Shown: piece by piece, positions 1 through 7,301 of the stretch | How the letters are laid out: each line of letters opens with the position of its first letter | How positions within the stretch are numbered: the stretch's first letter is position 1 | NCBI GenBank assembly: GCA_003522805.1 | Contig: DPIB01000179.1 | Coordinates: forward strand, 1-15,561 | Direction of reading: 5' to 3' | Length of the DNA stretch: 15,561 nucleotides | Source of the DNA: Fervidobacterium sp. | Lineage (GTDB): Bacteria; Thermotogota; Thermotogae; Thermotogales; Fervidobacteriaceae | Made by a program: the position numbers and the translations under genes | The notes under the pieces: model-generated | What the model was told of the DNA's origin: nothing | The model's database searches: none | Seen by the model: the letters and a program-made list of their open reading frames with translations, nothing else

Positions 1-2
1 AA

Positions 3-302
3 GAAGCTGCAAGGCAAAAGGGTGAGAAGAAATATGTAATTGGATATTTTATCGTAGGCCATCCAGGTGAGAGTGAGAAAGAGAATGCATATTTGAAAGA
101 GTTTGTGGCGAAAAACTTAGGCTACATTCCACAGCAGGTCCAAATATTTACACCCACACCGAGTACACTCAGTACAACTATGTACTATACAGGCAAAGAC
201 CCCTTCACGGGGGAAGAGGTCTTTGTGGAAAAACGTGAGAGAGTGAGAAATATGTTCAAAGAAAATGTAATTAACACTGTAGATGGTAACAAAAAGCGTT
301 GA
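3..302 (+). CDS. YgiQ-family radical SAM protein, C-terminal fragment
   Basis: This is the 3' end of a gene whose start lies before the window; the frame is open from base 3 to a TGA at 300-302. The visible 99 residues include GYFIVGHPGE, then QVQIFTPTPSTLSTTMYYTG and a lysine/arginine-rich tail. This pattern (a GHPG turn, then a QVQxFxPxP segment followed by a T-x-MYxTG motif) is what I know from the C-terminal part of the YgiQ/UPF0313 radical SAM family. The 4Fe-4S cysteine cluster would be upstream and cannot be checked. The biochemical function of the family is not firmly established. The gene converges on the racemase gene with only 15 bases between the stop codons. Family assignment is fairly secure; function is open. 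Confidence 0.8.
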   Translation, partial: EAARQKGEKKYVIGYFIVGHPGESEKENAYLKEFVAKNLGYIPQQVQIFTPTPSTLSTTMYYTGKDPFTGEEVFVEKRERVRNMFKENVINTVDGNKKR

Positions 303-317
303 AAATTGTTAATTCAA

Positions 318-1400
318 TTATCTATTGACAATAACCTTTTCCACGTGTGGACTTGTGAACGCACGTAATGCGCAGCCATAGCTCATTCTGAATCTAACGA
401 TGTCTCCTACTTTGAACGTTTTCTCGCTCTCCGTAGTATCAATGATCAGATGATCACTTGATGCATGAAGTATCTCAAGCCCAGCTTCCAACGGTTTCAA
501 GCCGTCTGGCTTCACATCCTGTTCGCCTACAGCCAAGATTATCCTATTTCTAATGCCTCTATCCTCGAAATGAGGTGTTCTACCGAACGCATCTTTACCT
601 ATCTCACCAACAGGGACAGAAGGTTTCTGATCCACTTCGATGATCTCTGCTTCCAATATCAGTGTATCTTGACTTAGATACGGTATATCTCTATCACCCG
701 TTGCATCTGTGCCAAGAACTATCCCTTCACCAATTCTAAACTGTGTTACCCCTTTTGGAAGTTTATTTTCTTCCAACATCTTTAGAGTAACGGTACTTCC
801 ACCACTGACAAGTAATTCATATCCTACAAGGTTTTCAATTTCATTTTTGATACGTGTCAAAATAGTCATGTTCTCCACCGTAGGCAGTACCCCACCATAA
901 CAGCCTACATTTGTACCGATACCTTTGAGATTGACAAATGTTAGATTCTTGTGTACTTCATATATCTCCTCAACTGCATGTTCAAACCAAACTCCTTCTC
1001 TCAAGTCGCCCACATCTATCATGTATATGATCTCAACATTCCTTTGAACTGTTTTTGCTATCCTATCTATTTCATATGCCGTCTCTGGCATGGAAACAAG
1101 AAATTCGTCCACATACCCAATCGCCAAGGGAAGCTCTGACAACATTGGAATTCTCAAAAGCTGATAGGGACCAGGGACACCTTCATTATGCAATTTGATG
1201 ATGTTCTTAAGCCTTGAATCTCCGAGCTTGTCTGCACCGTTCTGCCGTATCGTCCTAGCAATCTCGAAATTCCCAACTGTAACTTTTGCAACACCAACTA
1301 GTTCAATACCGTTTTCATGGCATAACTGTGATACTTTTTGAACATTACTAGCAATTAGATCAAGATCAATGAGTATTCTTGGAAAACTAAGATGATTCAT
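318..1400 (-). CDS. Alanine/ornithine-racemase-family PLP enzyme (possible lysine or ornithine racemase)
   Basis: The 360-residue protein is a cytosolic PLP-dependent fold-type III amino acid racemase. Residues 36-40 (GVAKV) carry K39, the expected PLP Schiff-base lysine. Other family marks are LGDSRLKN (59-66), GTNVGCYGG (162-170), SGGST (199-203, phosphate-binding type), RIGEGIVLG (222-230) and LHASSDHLIID (311-321). The NVGCYGG and ASSDHLI motifs point to the ornithine-racemase-like branch rather than canonical Alr. From memory, the T. maritima counterpart next to purine nucleoside phosphorylase (TM1597) was reported as a lysine racemase, and Thermotoga peptidoglycan contains D-lysine, so a cell-wall role is plausible; substrate is inference. 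The ATG at 1400-1398 follows a near-perfect GGAGGTGAG ribosome binding site at 6-base spacing. It is transcribed away from the nucleoside phosphorylase gene. Confidence 0.88.
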   Translation of the reverse strand: MNHLSFPRILIDLDLIASNVQKVSQLCHENGIELVGVAKVTVGNFEIARTIRQNGADKLGDSRLKNIIKLHNEGVPGPYQLLRIPMLSELPLAIGYVDEFLVSMPETAYEIDRIAKTVQRNVEIIYMIDVGDLREGVWFEHAVEEIYEVHKNLTFVNLKGIGTNVGCYGGVLPTVENMTILTRIKNEIENLVGYELLVSGGSTVTLKMLEENKLPKGVTQFRIGEGIVLGTDATGDRDIPYLSQDTLILEAEIIEVDQKPSVPVGEIGKDAFGRTPHFEDRGIRNRIILAVGEQDVKPDGLKPLEAGLEILHASSDHLIIDTTESEKTFKVGDIVRFRMSYGCALRAFTSPHVEKVIVNR

Positions 1401-1468
1401 ATACTACTCACCTCCATACCTGCATCAAGCTTTAACATCTTTTGAAAAATACTATAAACTGATTTTTG

Positions 1469-1477
1469 TGGTATAAT
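1469..1477 (+). promoter_or_regulatory. Extended -10 promoter, probably for the long operon
   Basis: The sequence TGGTATAAT is a perfect extended -10 element (TGnTATAAT), with the hexamer at 1472-1477. No good -35 hexamer lies 16-18 bases upstream, which is tolerated for extended -10 promoters. Transcription would begin near 1484 and leave a leader of about 115 bases before the GTG at 1599. It is the best promoter candidate in the divergent intergenic region and would serve the gene series starting with the nucleoside phosphorylase. Prediction from consensus only. Confidence 0.55.
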
Positions 1478-1535
1478 CGATAGTAAGCAAAGTAAACCAA
1501 TCTAAATTGAAACACTGCATAAGACAAAGACTCTG

Positions 1536-1575
1536 TACAATATAGAATTGTAAATCAAATAAGCGAAATTGTAAA
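1536..1575 (+). repeat. Inverted repeat plus 21-base-spaced direct repeat in the leader
   Basis: TACAAT (1536-1541) and ATTGTA (1547-1552) form a 6-bp inverted repeat around a 5-base centre. The 9-mer AATTGTAAA occurs at 1546-1554 and again at 1567-1575, a period of 21 bases or about two helical turns. The arrangement resembles a regulator binding region downstream of the predicted promoter and upstream of the first gene's ribosome binding site. In an AT-rich intergenic region such short repeats can arise by chance, so a regulatory role is only a suggestion. Confidence 0.3.
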
Positions 1576-1598
1576 CAAGCCACTTAGGAGGGATAACG

Positions 1599-2402
1599 GT
1601 GGATACTAGAGTTAAAGAAGCTTATGAATATATAAACAGTAATACTCACAAAAGGCCAAGAATTGCACTCATTCTTGGTTCGGGTCTAGGATTTCTTGCA
1701 GATAGCGTAGAAGATGTAGAGAGCATTTCTTACAAAGATATTCCCAATTTTCCATACTCCACTGCGCCAGGTCACGAAGGGAAATTGGTTTTTGGAACTC
1801 TTTTTGGTAGAGATGTAGTTGTACTAAACGGCAGATTCCATATATATGAAGGGTGGGATCCTACCGATATAAGAACAGTAATCCATACACTGAAGTTGTT
1901 CGGAATAGAAAAGATGCTCATTACAAATGCGTCTGGTGCAGTCAATACGTCTTATGTGCCAGGTGACATTGTTTTGGTCAAAGATGTGATGAATTTTATG
2001 TTCAGAAATCCATTGAGAGGTCCAAACGACGAAAGTATAGGGCCGAGATTTCCAGACATGCTCGGAGTATTTGACAGAGAATGGATGGACAGAGTCAAAT
2101 ACGTATTACCTGATATAAAGGAGGGAGTGTACATAGGTTTGACAGGGCCAACTTACGAAACACCTGCTGAGATCAGGGCAGTCAGGAAGATGGGTGCTGA
2201 TCTTGTAGGTATGTCAACTGTTCCTGAGCTCATAGTTTGTGCTTATGTTGGTATAAAGGCAATAGTATTTTCCTGCGCAACAAATATGGCTGCTGGTATT
2301 CTTGAGCAGCCCCTTTCTCATCAAGAAGTAATCGAAGTTGCAAACATGGTCAAGGATAAGTTTGCAGAAATTGTTGAAAAGGCATTGGAGGTAGCATGGT
2401 GA
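1599..2402 (+). CDS. punA: Purine nucleoside phosphorylase, trimeric class
   Basis: The enzyme splits inosine or guanosine (and deoxy forms) with phosphate into base and (deoxy)ribose 1-phosphate, in purine salvage in the cytosol. The 267 residues match the low-molecular-mass trimeric PNP family in length and motifs: GSGLG (27-31, phosphate loop), GHEGK (58-62), NGRFHIYEG (77-85, equivalent to the human R84/H86/Y88 segment), NASGAVN (110-116), TYETPAEIR (185-193, with the base-binding Glu), VGMSTVPE (203-210) and ATN (227-229, with the Asn that binds 6-oxopurines). Start choice: GTG at 1599 lies 7 bases after AGGAGG (1586-1591), and no better start is visible. It opens the operon and overlaps the DHH gene. 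From memory the T. maritima orthologue is TM1596. Confidence 0.95.
   Translation: MDTRVKEAYEYINSNTHKRPRIALILGSGLGFLADSVEDVESISYKDIPNFPYSTAPGHEGKLVFGTLFGRDVVVLNGRFHIYEGWDPTDIRTVIHTLKLFGIEKMLITNASGAVNTSYVPGDIVLVKDVMNFMFRNPLRGPNDESIGPRFPDMLGVFDREWMDRVKYVLPDIKEGVYIGLTGPTYETPAEIRAVRKMGADLVGMSTVPELIVCAYVGIKAIVFSCATNMAAGILEQPLSHQEVIEVANMVKDKFAEIVEKALEVAW
2387..2392 (+). promoter_or_regulatory. Ribosome binding site that bears on the DHH gene start
   Basis: GGAGGT sits 3 bases before the ATG at 2396 but 6 bases before the GTG at 2399. The GTG has the better spacing and gives the classic 4-base GTGA overlap with the upstream TGA stop (2400-2402), so true initiation may be at 2399, one codon later than annotated. 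Confidence 0.5.
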
Positions 2403-3400
2403 ATAGAGATTTTCTATCAATTGTCACAAAACTGAATGAATCAAAGCATATCCTCGTAGTTGGACATATAATGCCTGATGGTGATGACATAAGTTCTGTT
2501 TTAAGTGCTAAAATAGGTCTTGAGAGGCTCGGGAAAGAAGTGCTAGCGGGTATAGATTGGAGGATACCTTGGTACTTCTATGAATTTGAAGAAGTGAATC
2601 AGATAATGACTTTTGAGCAAATTAAAGAGAGTGGCTTCAAACCGGAAGTGTTATTGATCCTCGATGCTTCAAGCCTTGACAGGATCGGGAGATTCCAGGA
2701 GTATTTTGAAACAACAAATGTGTTCGTTGTTGATCACCATGCTACCAATACCCTCTTTGGCGACCACAACTGGGTAGATACAAAATTTGGTTCCACCGCA
2801 CAGATGGTCATGAGAATAAACAACGAACTTGGTGTGCCGTATGACGAAAACCTGGCAACGCTAAATCTTATGGGCATTGCTACAGATACAGGTTTTTTCA
2901 AATATTCAAATGCAGATGAAACAGTTTTTTCAGATGCAACTAAACTTGTCTCTCTGGGTGGGAAGGTATACTTGGTTTCAAGGATATTTGAAAATAAAAG
3001 AATTGAACAATTTAAACTACTTTCAATTATGATAGATCACCTCAAGTTAGAGTTTGATAATAAGATAGCTTATTCTTTCCTTTCGAAAGCAGATTACGAG
3101 AATAACAATTGCAGTGAAGACGACAGCGGAGGGTTTGTTGGAGAGCTGAGGTCACTGAAGGGTGTTGAGCTGGCGATATTTCTTTCCGAGTATGTAACCG
3201 ATGAAGTTCACATAAGTTTTAGATCGAAAGATTGGTTCGATTGTAGCAAGCTGGCAACGATACTCGGTGGAGGCGGTCATCAGAGGGCTGCTGGATGCTC
3301 TCTCAAAGGAGATTTGCATGTGATAGTAGAAGAAGTAATTAGAGAAGCAAAAACTTTATTTCTGACGTCTTCAAGATCTTCTGTAAATTTGGCAGAGTAA
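2396..3400 (+). CDS. Stand-alone DHH/DHHA1 phosphodiesterase (NrnA/TM1595-like)
   Basis: This is a soluble two-domain phosphoesterase of the DHH superfamily. Members hydrolyse short linear (di)nucleotides such as pApA and pGpG or pAp, using a di-manganese centre. Residues 24-34 (HIMPDGDDISS) are DHH motif I, D90 in LDAS is motif II, DHHATN (113-118) is the name-giving motif III, and TDTGFF (163-168) is motif IV. The C-terminal DHHA1 substrate motif GGGGHQRAAG is at 291-300. Usual motif I has DGDA; here D31 replaces the Ala, and the metal-binding aspartates remain. The protein is 334 residues, normal for NrnA-type enzymes, with no CBS, PAS or GGDEF extension. From memory, T. maritima TM1595 is a characterised example. 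It overlaps the PNP stop (translational coupling) and precedes two diguanylate cyclase genes, which suggests a role in cyclic dinucleotide breakdown. Confidence 0.88.
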   Translation: MVNRDFLSIVTKLNESKHILVVGHIMPDGDDISSVLSAKIGLERLGKEVLAGIDWRIPWYFYEFEEVNQIMTFEQIKESGFKPEVLLILDASSLDRIGRFQEYFETTNVFVVDHHATNTLFGDHNWVDTKFGSTAQMVMRINNELGVPYDENLATLNLMGIATDTGFFKYSNADETVFSDATKLVSLGGKVYLVSRIFENKRIEQFKLLSIMIDHLKLEFDNKIAYSFLSKADYENNNCSEDDSGGFVGELRSLKGVELAIFLSEYVTDEVHISFRSKDWFDCSKLATILGGGGHQRAAGCSLKGDLHVIVEEVIREAKTLFLTSSRSSVNLAE

Positions 3401-3447
3401 GATACATGGAGGAAGTAGAGAAATAGTTTCGCCATAAAAAAGCTCTT

Positions 3448-3461
3448 GGGGTGATCTTACG
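3448..3461 (+). promoter_or_regulatory. Extended Shine-Dalgarno-like sequence ending at an in-frame ACG
   Basis: GGGGTGATC (3448-3456) matches 8 of 9 bases of the extended anti-16S complement GGAGGTGATC. The ideal start position for that site falls on ACG at 3459-3461, which is in frame with the large cyclase gene; the frame is open back to a TAA at 3435. No ATG, GTG or TTG occurs in frame between that stop and the TTG at 3477. Either ACG is used, ACG is a mutated or misread ATG, or the TTG 18 bases further is used with the weaker GGGGG at 3461-3465. Confidence 0.35.
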
Positions 3462-3476
3462 GGGGTTAGAAAAGCC

Positions 3477-6400
3477 TTGGGTGGAAAAGATGTTGCGAGA
3501 AGCACGTATTTTGGCGAGGAATATATCGAAGAGTTTTACGGAATTGAATATTTGGTAAGAGTTCTACCTTCCGATATAGTGGGGGATTTTAACAAATTTG
3601 TGGCAAAAATAAATTCTTATGCCGTATTTGATCGTTGTATCTCACCAGTTTTGTTAGAAAAAAGTGATGAAAATGTATATGTGAAATTTGCTCATCTACG
3701 TGAGAAGCCTTTACTGCATGTAGTTGCCAATACTTATTCGGAGTTAGTTGATGTGGATGATATTGCCGAGCAGATCCTAGACTTTGCTAAATATATCTCT
3801 CTGAAAATCTGCCCACCATTTCCTGCCTATTCTGTAGAAGATATCTATACCTACGCTGGTGAGCTTTTCTTTTTACCTCCTATGTTGTTTAATAGAGATT
3901 TTGCTATAACGATTTCCAATTCTGAATATGCTTTTGTTGCTCCTGAATTTCTAAAGAATGGAACATATGATGAACGTTCCGCTATATTTGTTCTAGGGAA
4001 AATCATCGAGTTTTTTGATAAGGACAATAAATATTCTACATTGACAACCAGAATGACACAAATAGAACCTGAATTGAGAAGCCTGGAATTTAGATGTAGA
4101 CATGATAGAGGGCTTGTAAATGCAATCGTTGGTAAAATACTCGCAGCCGTTGGTAATTCAGAAAAAAGGTTTAATGTGGTTGAACTAAAGACAAGCCAAT
4201 ATGCTAAGTACAAGCTAGTACTTCCAAGAATAATATCAGAAGTTTCCAGAAATTCGAATGTGGTTTTTGTAGGCAATGACATCACAAATGTAGTTAGGGA
4301 ATTGTTATCTCGCTATGGTGATAAGATCGATAAGCTTTCATATAATGAATTATGTACGTGTCTATATGGAATTTGTAAATTCGATAACGTAATACCTTAC
4401 GCAGCACAAGTGTTTGAAAAATTAGGACATGCGGTTATCATAGTGGATGACTTGGAGAACAGTCATATTTTTGTTAGAAGATTCCTGAGCTATCTTCGTG
4501 GATTAGGTAGAAACCTAAGAATAACTGTGATTACTACCAATGCATTAGATGTAGATCTTGTAATAGACCTCGATCAGGAATTTTCCCAAAGCAAAGGTAT
4601 CGAGCATCATATCGGTGGGGGAAGACTAGCACAATTATCAAAATCAGAACAATCTGATATCGAAAATGACAAAAAACTACAACTTCTTTCAGTACTTGGT
4701 CAGGATTTTTCGATGATGGAAATTAGCTATTTAGAGCAGATCATAAACGAGAATTTCGAAGATACCCTAAGAAAAGCGATCAGATATGGAATTATTGGTA
4801 AGAAACATATGACATATTCTTTCGAGAGTGAATCATGGAACATACTGCATGGAAAACTTTCGAATGAAGATAAGGTAGATTTACATATAAAACTGGCAAA
4901 ACTTATGCAAAAAGGAAAGTTTCCGTATGGTATTGCTGCCCTCAGAGGCGCAATGCAATATGAATATGCGGGTAAGAAGCTATCAGCTGCAGTTCTTTAC
5001 ATGAAGTCGATCAAATGGAATTTGGAATATTATGCCTTTTCTCCAACGCGTGTAATGGAGCTCTTCGAAAGAACGTACGAATTACTCAAGGAAGAAAACA
5101 GGCTTGACTCTTATTCATTGAATGTTTTGAGACTCAAGTTTCAGCACCATACTTTGCAAGAGGTTTTACCATCTCTTCCCATTCCAACCGCCAAAATGCC
5201 AGACTGGATAACAGTATTCAACTATGCTGTCAATCAGAAATATGTGGAATGCATTGAAGCAGCTAATCATGCGAGACCAAGAACAACTTTTGAAAGCTAT
5301 AGAATAGAATTTTTAAGAAATTATGCATACTATTCACTAAATGATAAGGTATTAGATGAGGAAAAGCTCAAAGACATCGTTGAAAACATTTGTGATGATA
5401 ATATCGTATCTGCTGAGTTGAAAGCTCAGATTTTATTGTTATTGGGAGATTCTATCACATATATTGATTCTAAAGAGGCAAGGAGATTTTTTGAAAAAGC
5501 TGATGAAATAACCCAGAAATTTAATATAAGATACCTTTTAATAGATATAAACAATTCATATGGCACTGTATACGATGGTCAGTCTATATCGATAGCATAT
5601 TTTAGGAAGGCAATGCAAATTGGTGGCGAACTTGGGTATTATAGAAGAATTGCTTCTTCGCGATTCGAGTTTTTAAGGGCTTTGTTGTATTTCGGAAGGT
5701 TTGCGCAGTTAAGGGATGAACTGAGCAAGGCAGAGGGTGCTCTGCTGATAAGCAAAGAGATCAACCCTCGAGATAAAGTACAATTGCTAAGAATAATGGG
5801 TTTTTACCATACATATCAACAGGATTATGAAGAAGGATTTAATTGCCTTACAGAAGCACTTAAGATGGAAACAGAACTGGGTATACAACACTTCTCATTG
5901 AGAACTCTTATACTGCTTGAACTAATCTGCAGTCATCTTGAAAATGCGAAGAAGTTAATAATAGAGAATTCGAATGACCCTGCCATCCATGTGCGTGGTT
6001 TTGAGTATCTGACGAAGTTGGTCCTAACAGAGACCAATGAAGAGTTCTTAAATGTTTGGAGAGAATATAAAGATTCAAAGGTTACTATGTTGAGAGAAGA
6101 GATACTGTATATCTTTGCTGAAAGGCTTGCTAAGTTAGATCCTGAAGGCTTCTTAAAGGAAGTACGTAGATGGGAAAATCTATACGCGGTTGAGCAGATG
6201 AAGCTTTCACTGTTTTATGTCTTGCTTGCAAAATATTCATACTACAACTTCGTAGGAAACAGTCTCCGTAGAGATCTAACAGAATGGGAGATATGCCGCT
6301 TAGCTAAAGTTATGGAAATCAATCATCCGTTCTTAGCTGGGAAAAGCTTCAAAGAGTTTCAGAATAACATCCTGATAAATTTCCTAGAAGTTTTCAAATT

Positions 6401-7217
6401 CATTGACCCTGATATATCCATTGAGGATTTTGTAAGACTTTTTGCTAGTTTACTTTTTGACGCATTTTCAACAGACGAGGTTTACATCAGGGTAAAAGAT
6501 GACAAAATAGGTGTCGATTACATCTTTTCTACAACAAGGTCTATACCAGAAGGCATAGTTTTTAACTTAAATCCATTGAGAGTTAAGTTAATAGATATGG
6601 TAGACGAAGATTGCGAGGCCGTTATCTATTTGTCGTCCAGCACATTTTCATCGGACGATGAAAATGAAACGGAACGAATCATAAACATACTGGAGGAGAC
6701 ATTTGTTAGTCAGGTTAAGGCAATCGTATCACGTGAGATATCCAACAGAGATTCTCTCACTAATCTTTACAGTAGATGGTACATCGACAAGGTACTCTCC
6801 GAACTGCTCAAGGATTTCAAAATAAACGGCACAACCTTTACTGTATTCATGGCTGATATAGATGATTTCAAGAAGGTAAATGATACATACGGGCATTTGA
6901 AGGGTGACGAGGTACTCAAGGAAATTGCTACCATTATCAAAACTTTTGTGGGGAAGAATGGTACTGTGGGAAGATACGGTGGGGAGGAATTCATAAGCAT
7001 AGTTATGTTCGACAAGGACGAAACTTATGAGTTATGCGAAAAGATCAGAACGGCAATAGAGGAAGAGTTAAGAAAGAAATTCGGATTTACCATAACTGTA
7101 AGTATAGGGATAGCCTCAGTACCAGAAAGGGTAACAGAAACAGAACTCATGGGACTTGCTGATCAAAGGCTTTACAAGGCAAAAGAAACTGGAAAGAATC
7201 GAACAGTTAAAGAGTAA
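3477..7217 (+). CDS. Giant diguanylate cyclase A: pseudokinase-like, degenerate NTPase, solenoid, GAF-like, GGEEF
   Basis: Predicted cytosolic signalling protein of about 1246 residues that should make c-di-GMP from two GTP. From the N-terminus I see: a divergent kinase-like region (about 15-205) keeping VAPEF (154-158), a FVLGKIIEFF helix (171-180) and EPELR (197-201) but no HRD or DFG; an NTPase-like region (about 230-360) with a Walker B-like AVIIVDD (319-325) but, where the P-loop should be, VELKTSQYAKYK (235-246), so no GxxxxGK; a helical TPR-like solenoid (about 400-960); a GAF-like segment (about 965-1088); and a GGDEF domain (1090-1246) with DSLTNLY, metal-binding DIDDF (1127-1131), NDTYGH and GGEEF (1168-1172). 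The inhibitory RxxD site is absent (GKNG, 1159-1162). No membrane segment is evident. It is paralogous to the next gene. The TTG start is uncertain; an in-frame ACG at 3459 has the better ribosome binding site. Ligand and partners are unknown. Confidence 0.85.
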   Translation: MGGKDVARSTYFGEEYIEEFYGIEYLVRVLPSDIVGDFNKFVAKINSYAVFDRCISPVLLEKSDENVYVKFAHLREKPLLHVVANTYSELVDVDDIAEQILDFAKYISLKICPPFPAYSVEDIYTYAGELFFLPPMLFNRDFAITISNSEYAFVAPEFLKNGTYDERSAIFVLGKIIEFFDKDNKYSTLTTRMTQIEPELRSLEFRCRHDRGLVNAIVGKILAAVGNSEKRFNVVELKTSQYAKYKLVLPRIISEVSRNSNVVFVGNDITNVVRELLSRYGDKIDKLSYNELCTCLYGICKFDNVIPYAAQVFEKLGHAVIIVDDLENSHIFVRRFLSYLRGLGRNLRITVITTNALDVDLVIDLDQEFSQSKGIEHHIGGGRLAQLSKSEQSDIENDKKLQLLSVLGQDFSMMEISYLEQIINENFEDTLRKAIRYGIIGKKHMTYSFESESWNILHGKLSNEDKVDLHIKLAKLMQKGKFPYGIAALRGAMQYEYAGKKLSAAVLYMKSIKWNLEYYAFSPTRVMELFERTYELLKEENRLDSYSLNVLRLKFQHHTLQEVLPSLPIPTAKMPDWITVFNYAVNQKYVECIEAANHARPRTTFESYRIEFLRNYAYYSLNDKVLDEEKLKDIVENICDDNIVSAELKAQILLLLGDSITYIDSKEARRFFEKADEITQKFNIRYLLIDINNSYGTVYDGQSISIAYFRKAMQIGGELGYYRRIASSRFEFLRALLYFGRFAQLRDELSKAEGALLISKEINPRDKVQLLRIMGFYHTYQQDYEEGFNCLTEALKMETELGIQHFSLRTLILLELICSHLENAKKLIIENSNDPAIHVRGFEYLTKLVLTETNEEFLNVWREYKDSKVTMLREEILYIFAERLAKLDPEGFLKEVRRWENLYAVEQMKLSLFYVLLAKYSYYNFVGNSLRRDLTEWEICRLAKVMEINHPFLAGKSFKEFQNNILINFLEVFKFIDPDISIEDFVRLFASLLFDAFSTDEVYIRVKDDKIGVDYIFSTTRSIPEGIVFNLNPLRVKLIDMVDEDCEAVIYLSSSTFSSDDENETERIINILEETFVSQVKAIVSREISNRDSLTNLYSRWYIDKVLSELLKDFKINGTTFTVFMADIDDFKKVNDTYGHLKGDEVLKEIATIIKTFVGKNGTVGRYGGEEFISIVMFDKDETYELCEKIRTAIEEELRKKFGFTITVSIGIASVPERVTETELMGLADQRLYKAKETGKNRTVKE

Positions 7218-7301
7218 AAAGAGTAATTTGTATTAACTCTGTTCTGTAATGTATTTAAGAAATGTAATTAAGATTAGAGATTAAACTCGTAGGTGAAAAG
7301 T
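7218..7301 (+). other. Spacer between the paired cyclase genes
   Basis: This 84-base AT-rich gap, with the last bases of the upstream gene, holds an imperfect inverted repeat: GAACAG (7201-7206) against CTGTTC (7239-7244), flanking an inner TTAA/TTAA pairing with a two-base bulge. No run of T follows, so it is not a convincing intrinsic terminator, and I see no good promoter. The simplest reading is that the second cyclase gene is co-transcribed with the first. Confidence 0.3.
7291..7296 (+). promoter_or_regulatory. Ribosome binding site choosing the ATG start of cyclase B
   Basis: AGGTGA lies 6 to 7 bases before the ATG at 7302. An in-frame GTG at 7293 lies inside this site and has no Shine-Dalgarno of its own, so the ATG three codons later is preferred. 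Confidence 0.6.

Noticed and set aside
304..319. AATTG/CAATT hairpin between the converging first two genes
   Set aside because: Only five AT-rich base pairs with no G/C core and no proper T run on either side; too weak to call a terminator.
1451..1456. - strand TATAGT as the racemase promoter
   Set aside because: Only a lone -10-like hexamer; no matching -35 or extended -10 was found, so the racemase promoter is left uncalled.
3405..3425. Six-codon frame (ATG at 3405, TAG stop) between the DHH gene and cyclase A
   Set aside because: Too short, with no ribosome binding site and no leader-peptide signature such as repeated codons or an attenuator hairpin.
3851..4285. 144-codon open frame on the - strand inside cyclase A
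   Set aside because: It lies entirely antisense to a strongly supported gene, is rich in Ser, Leu and Pro as expected for a shadow frame, and shows no recognisable motif.
7201..7244. Possible terminator between the two cyclase genes
   Set aside because: The GAACAG/CTGTTC repeat has a long loop and a bulge, and no T tract follows; read as incidental structure.
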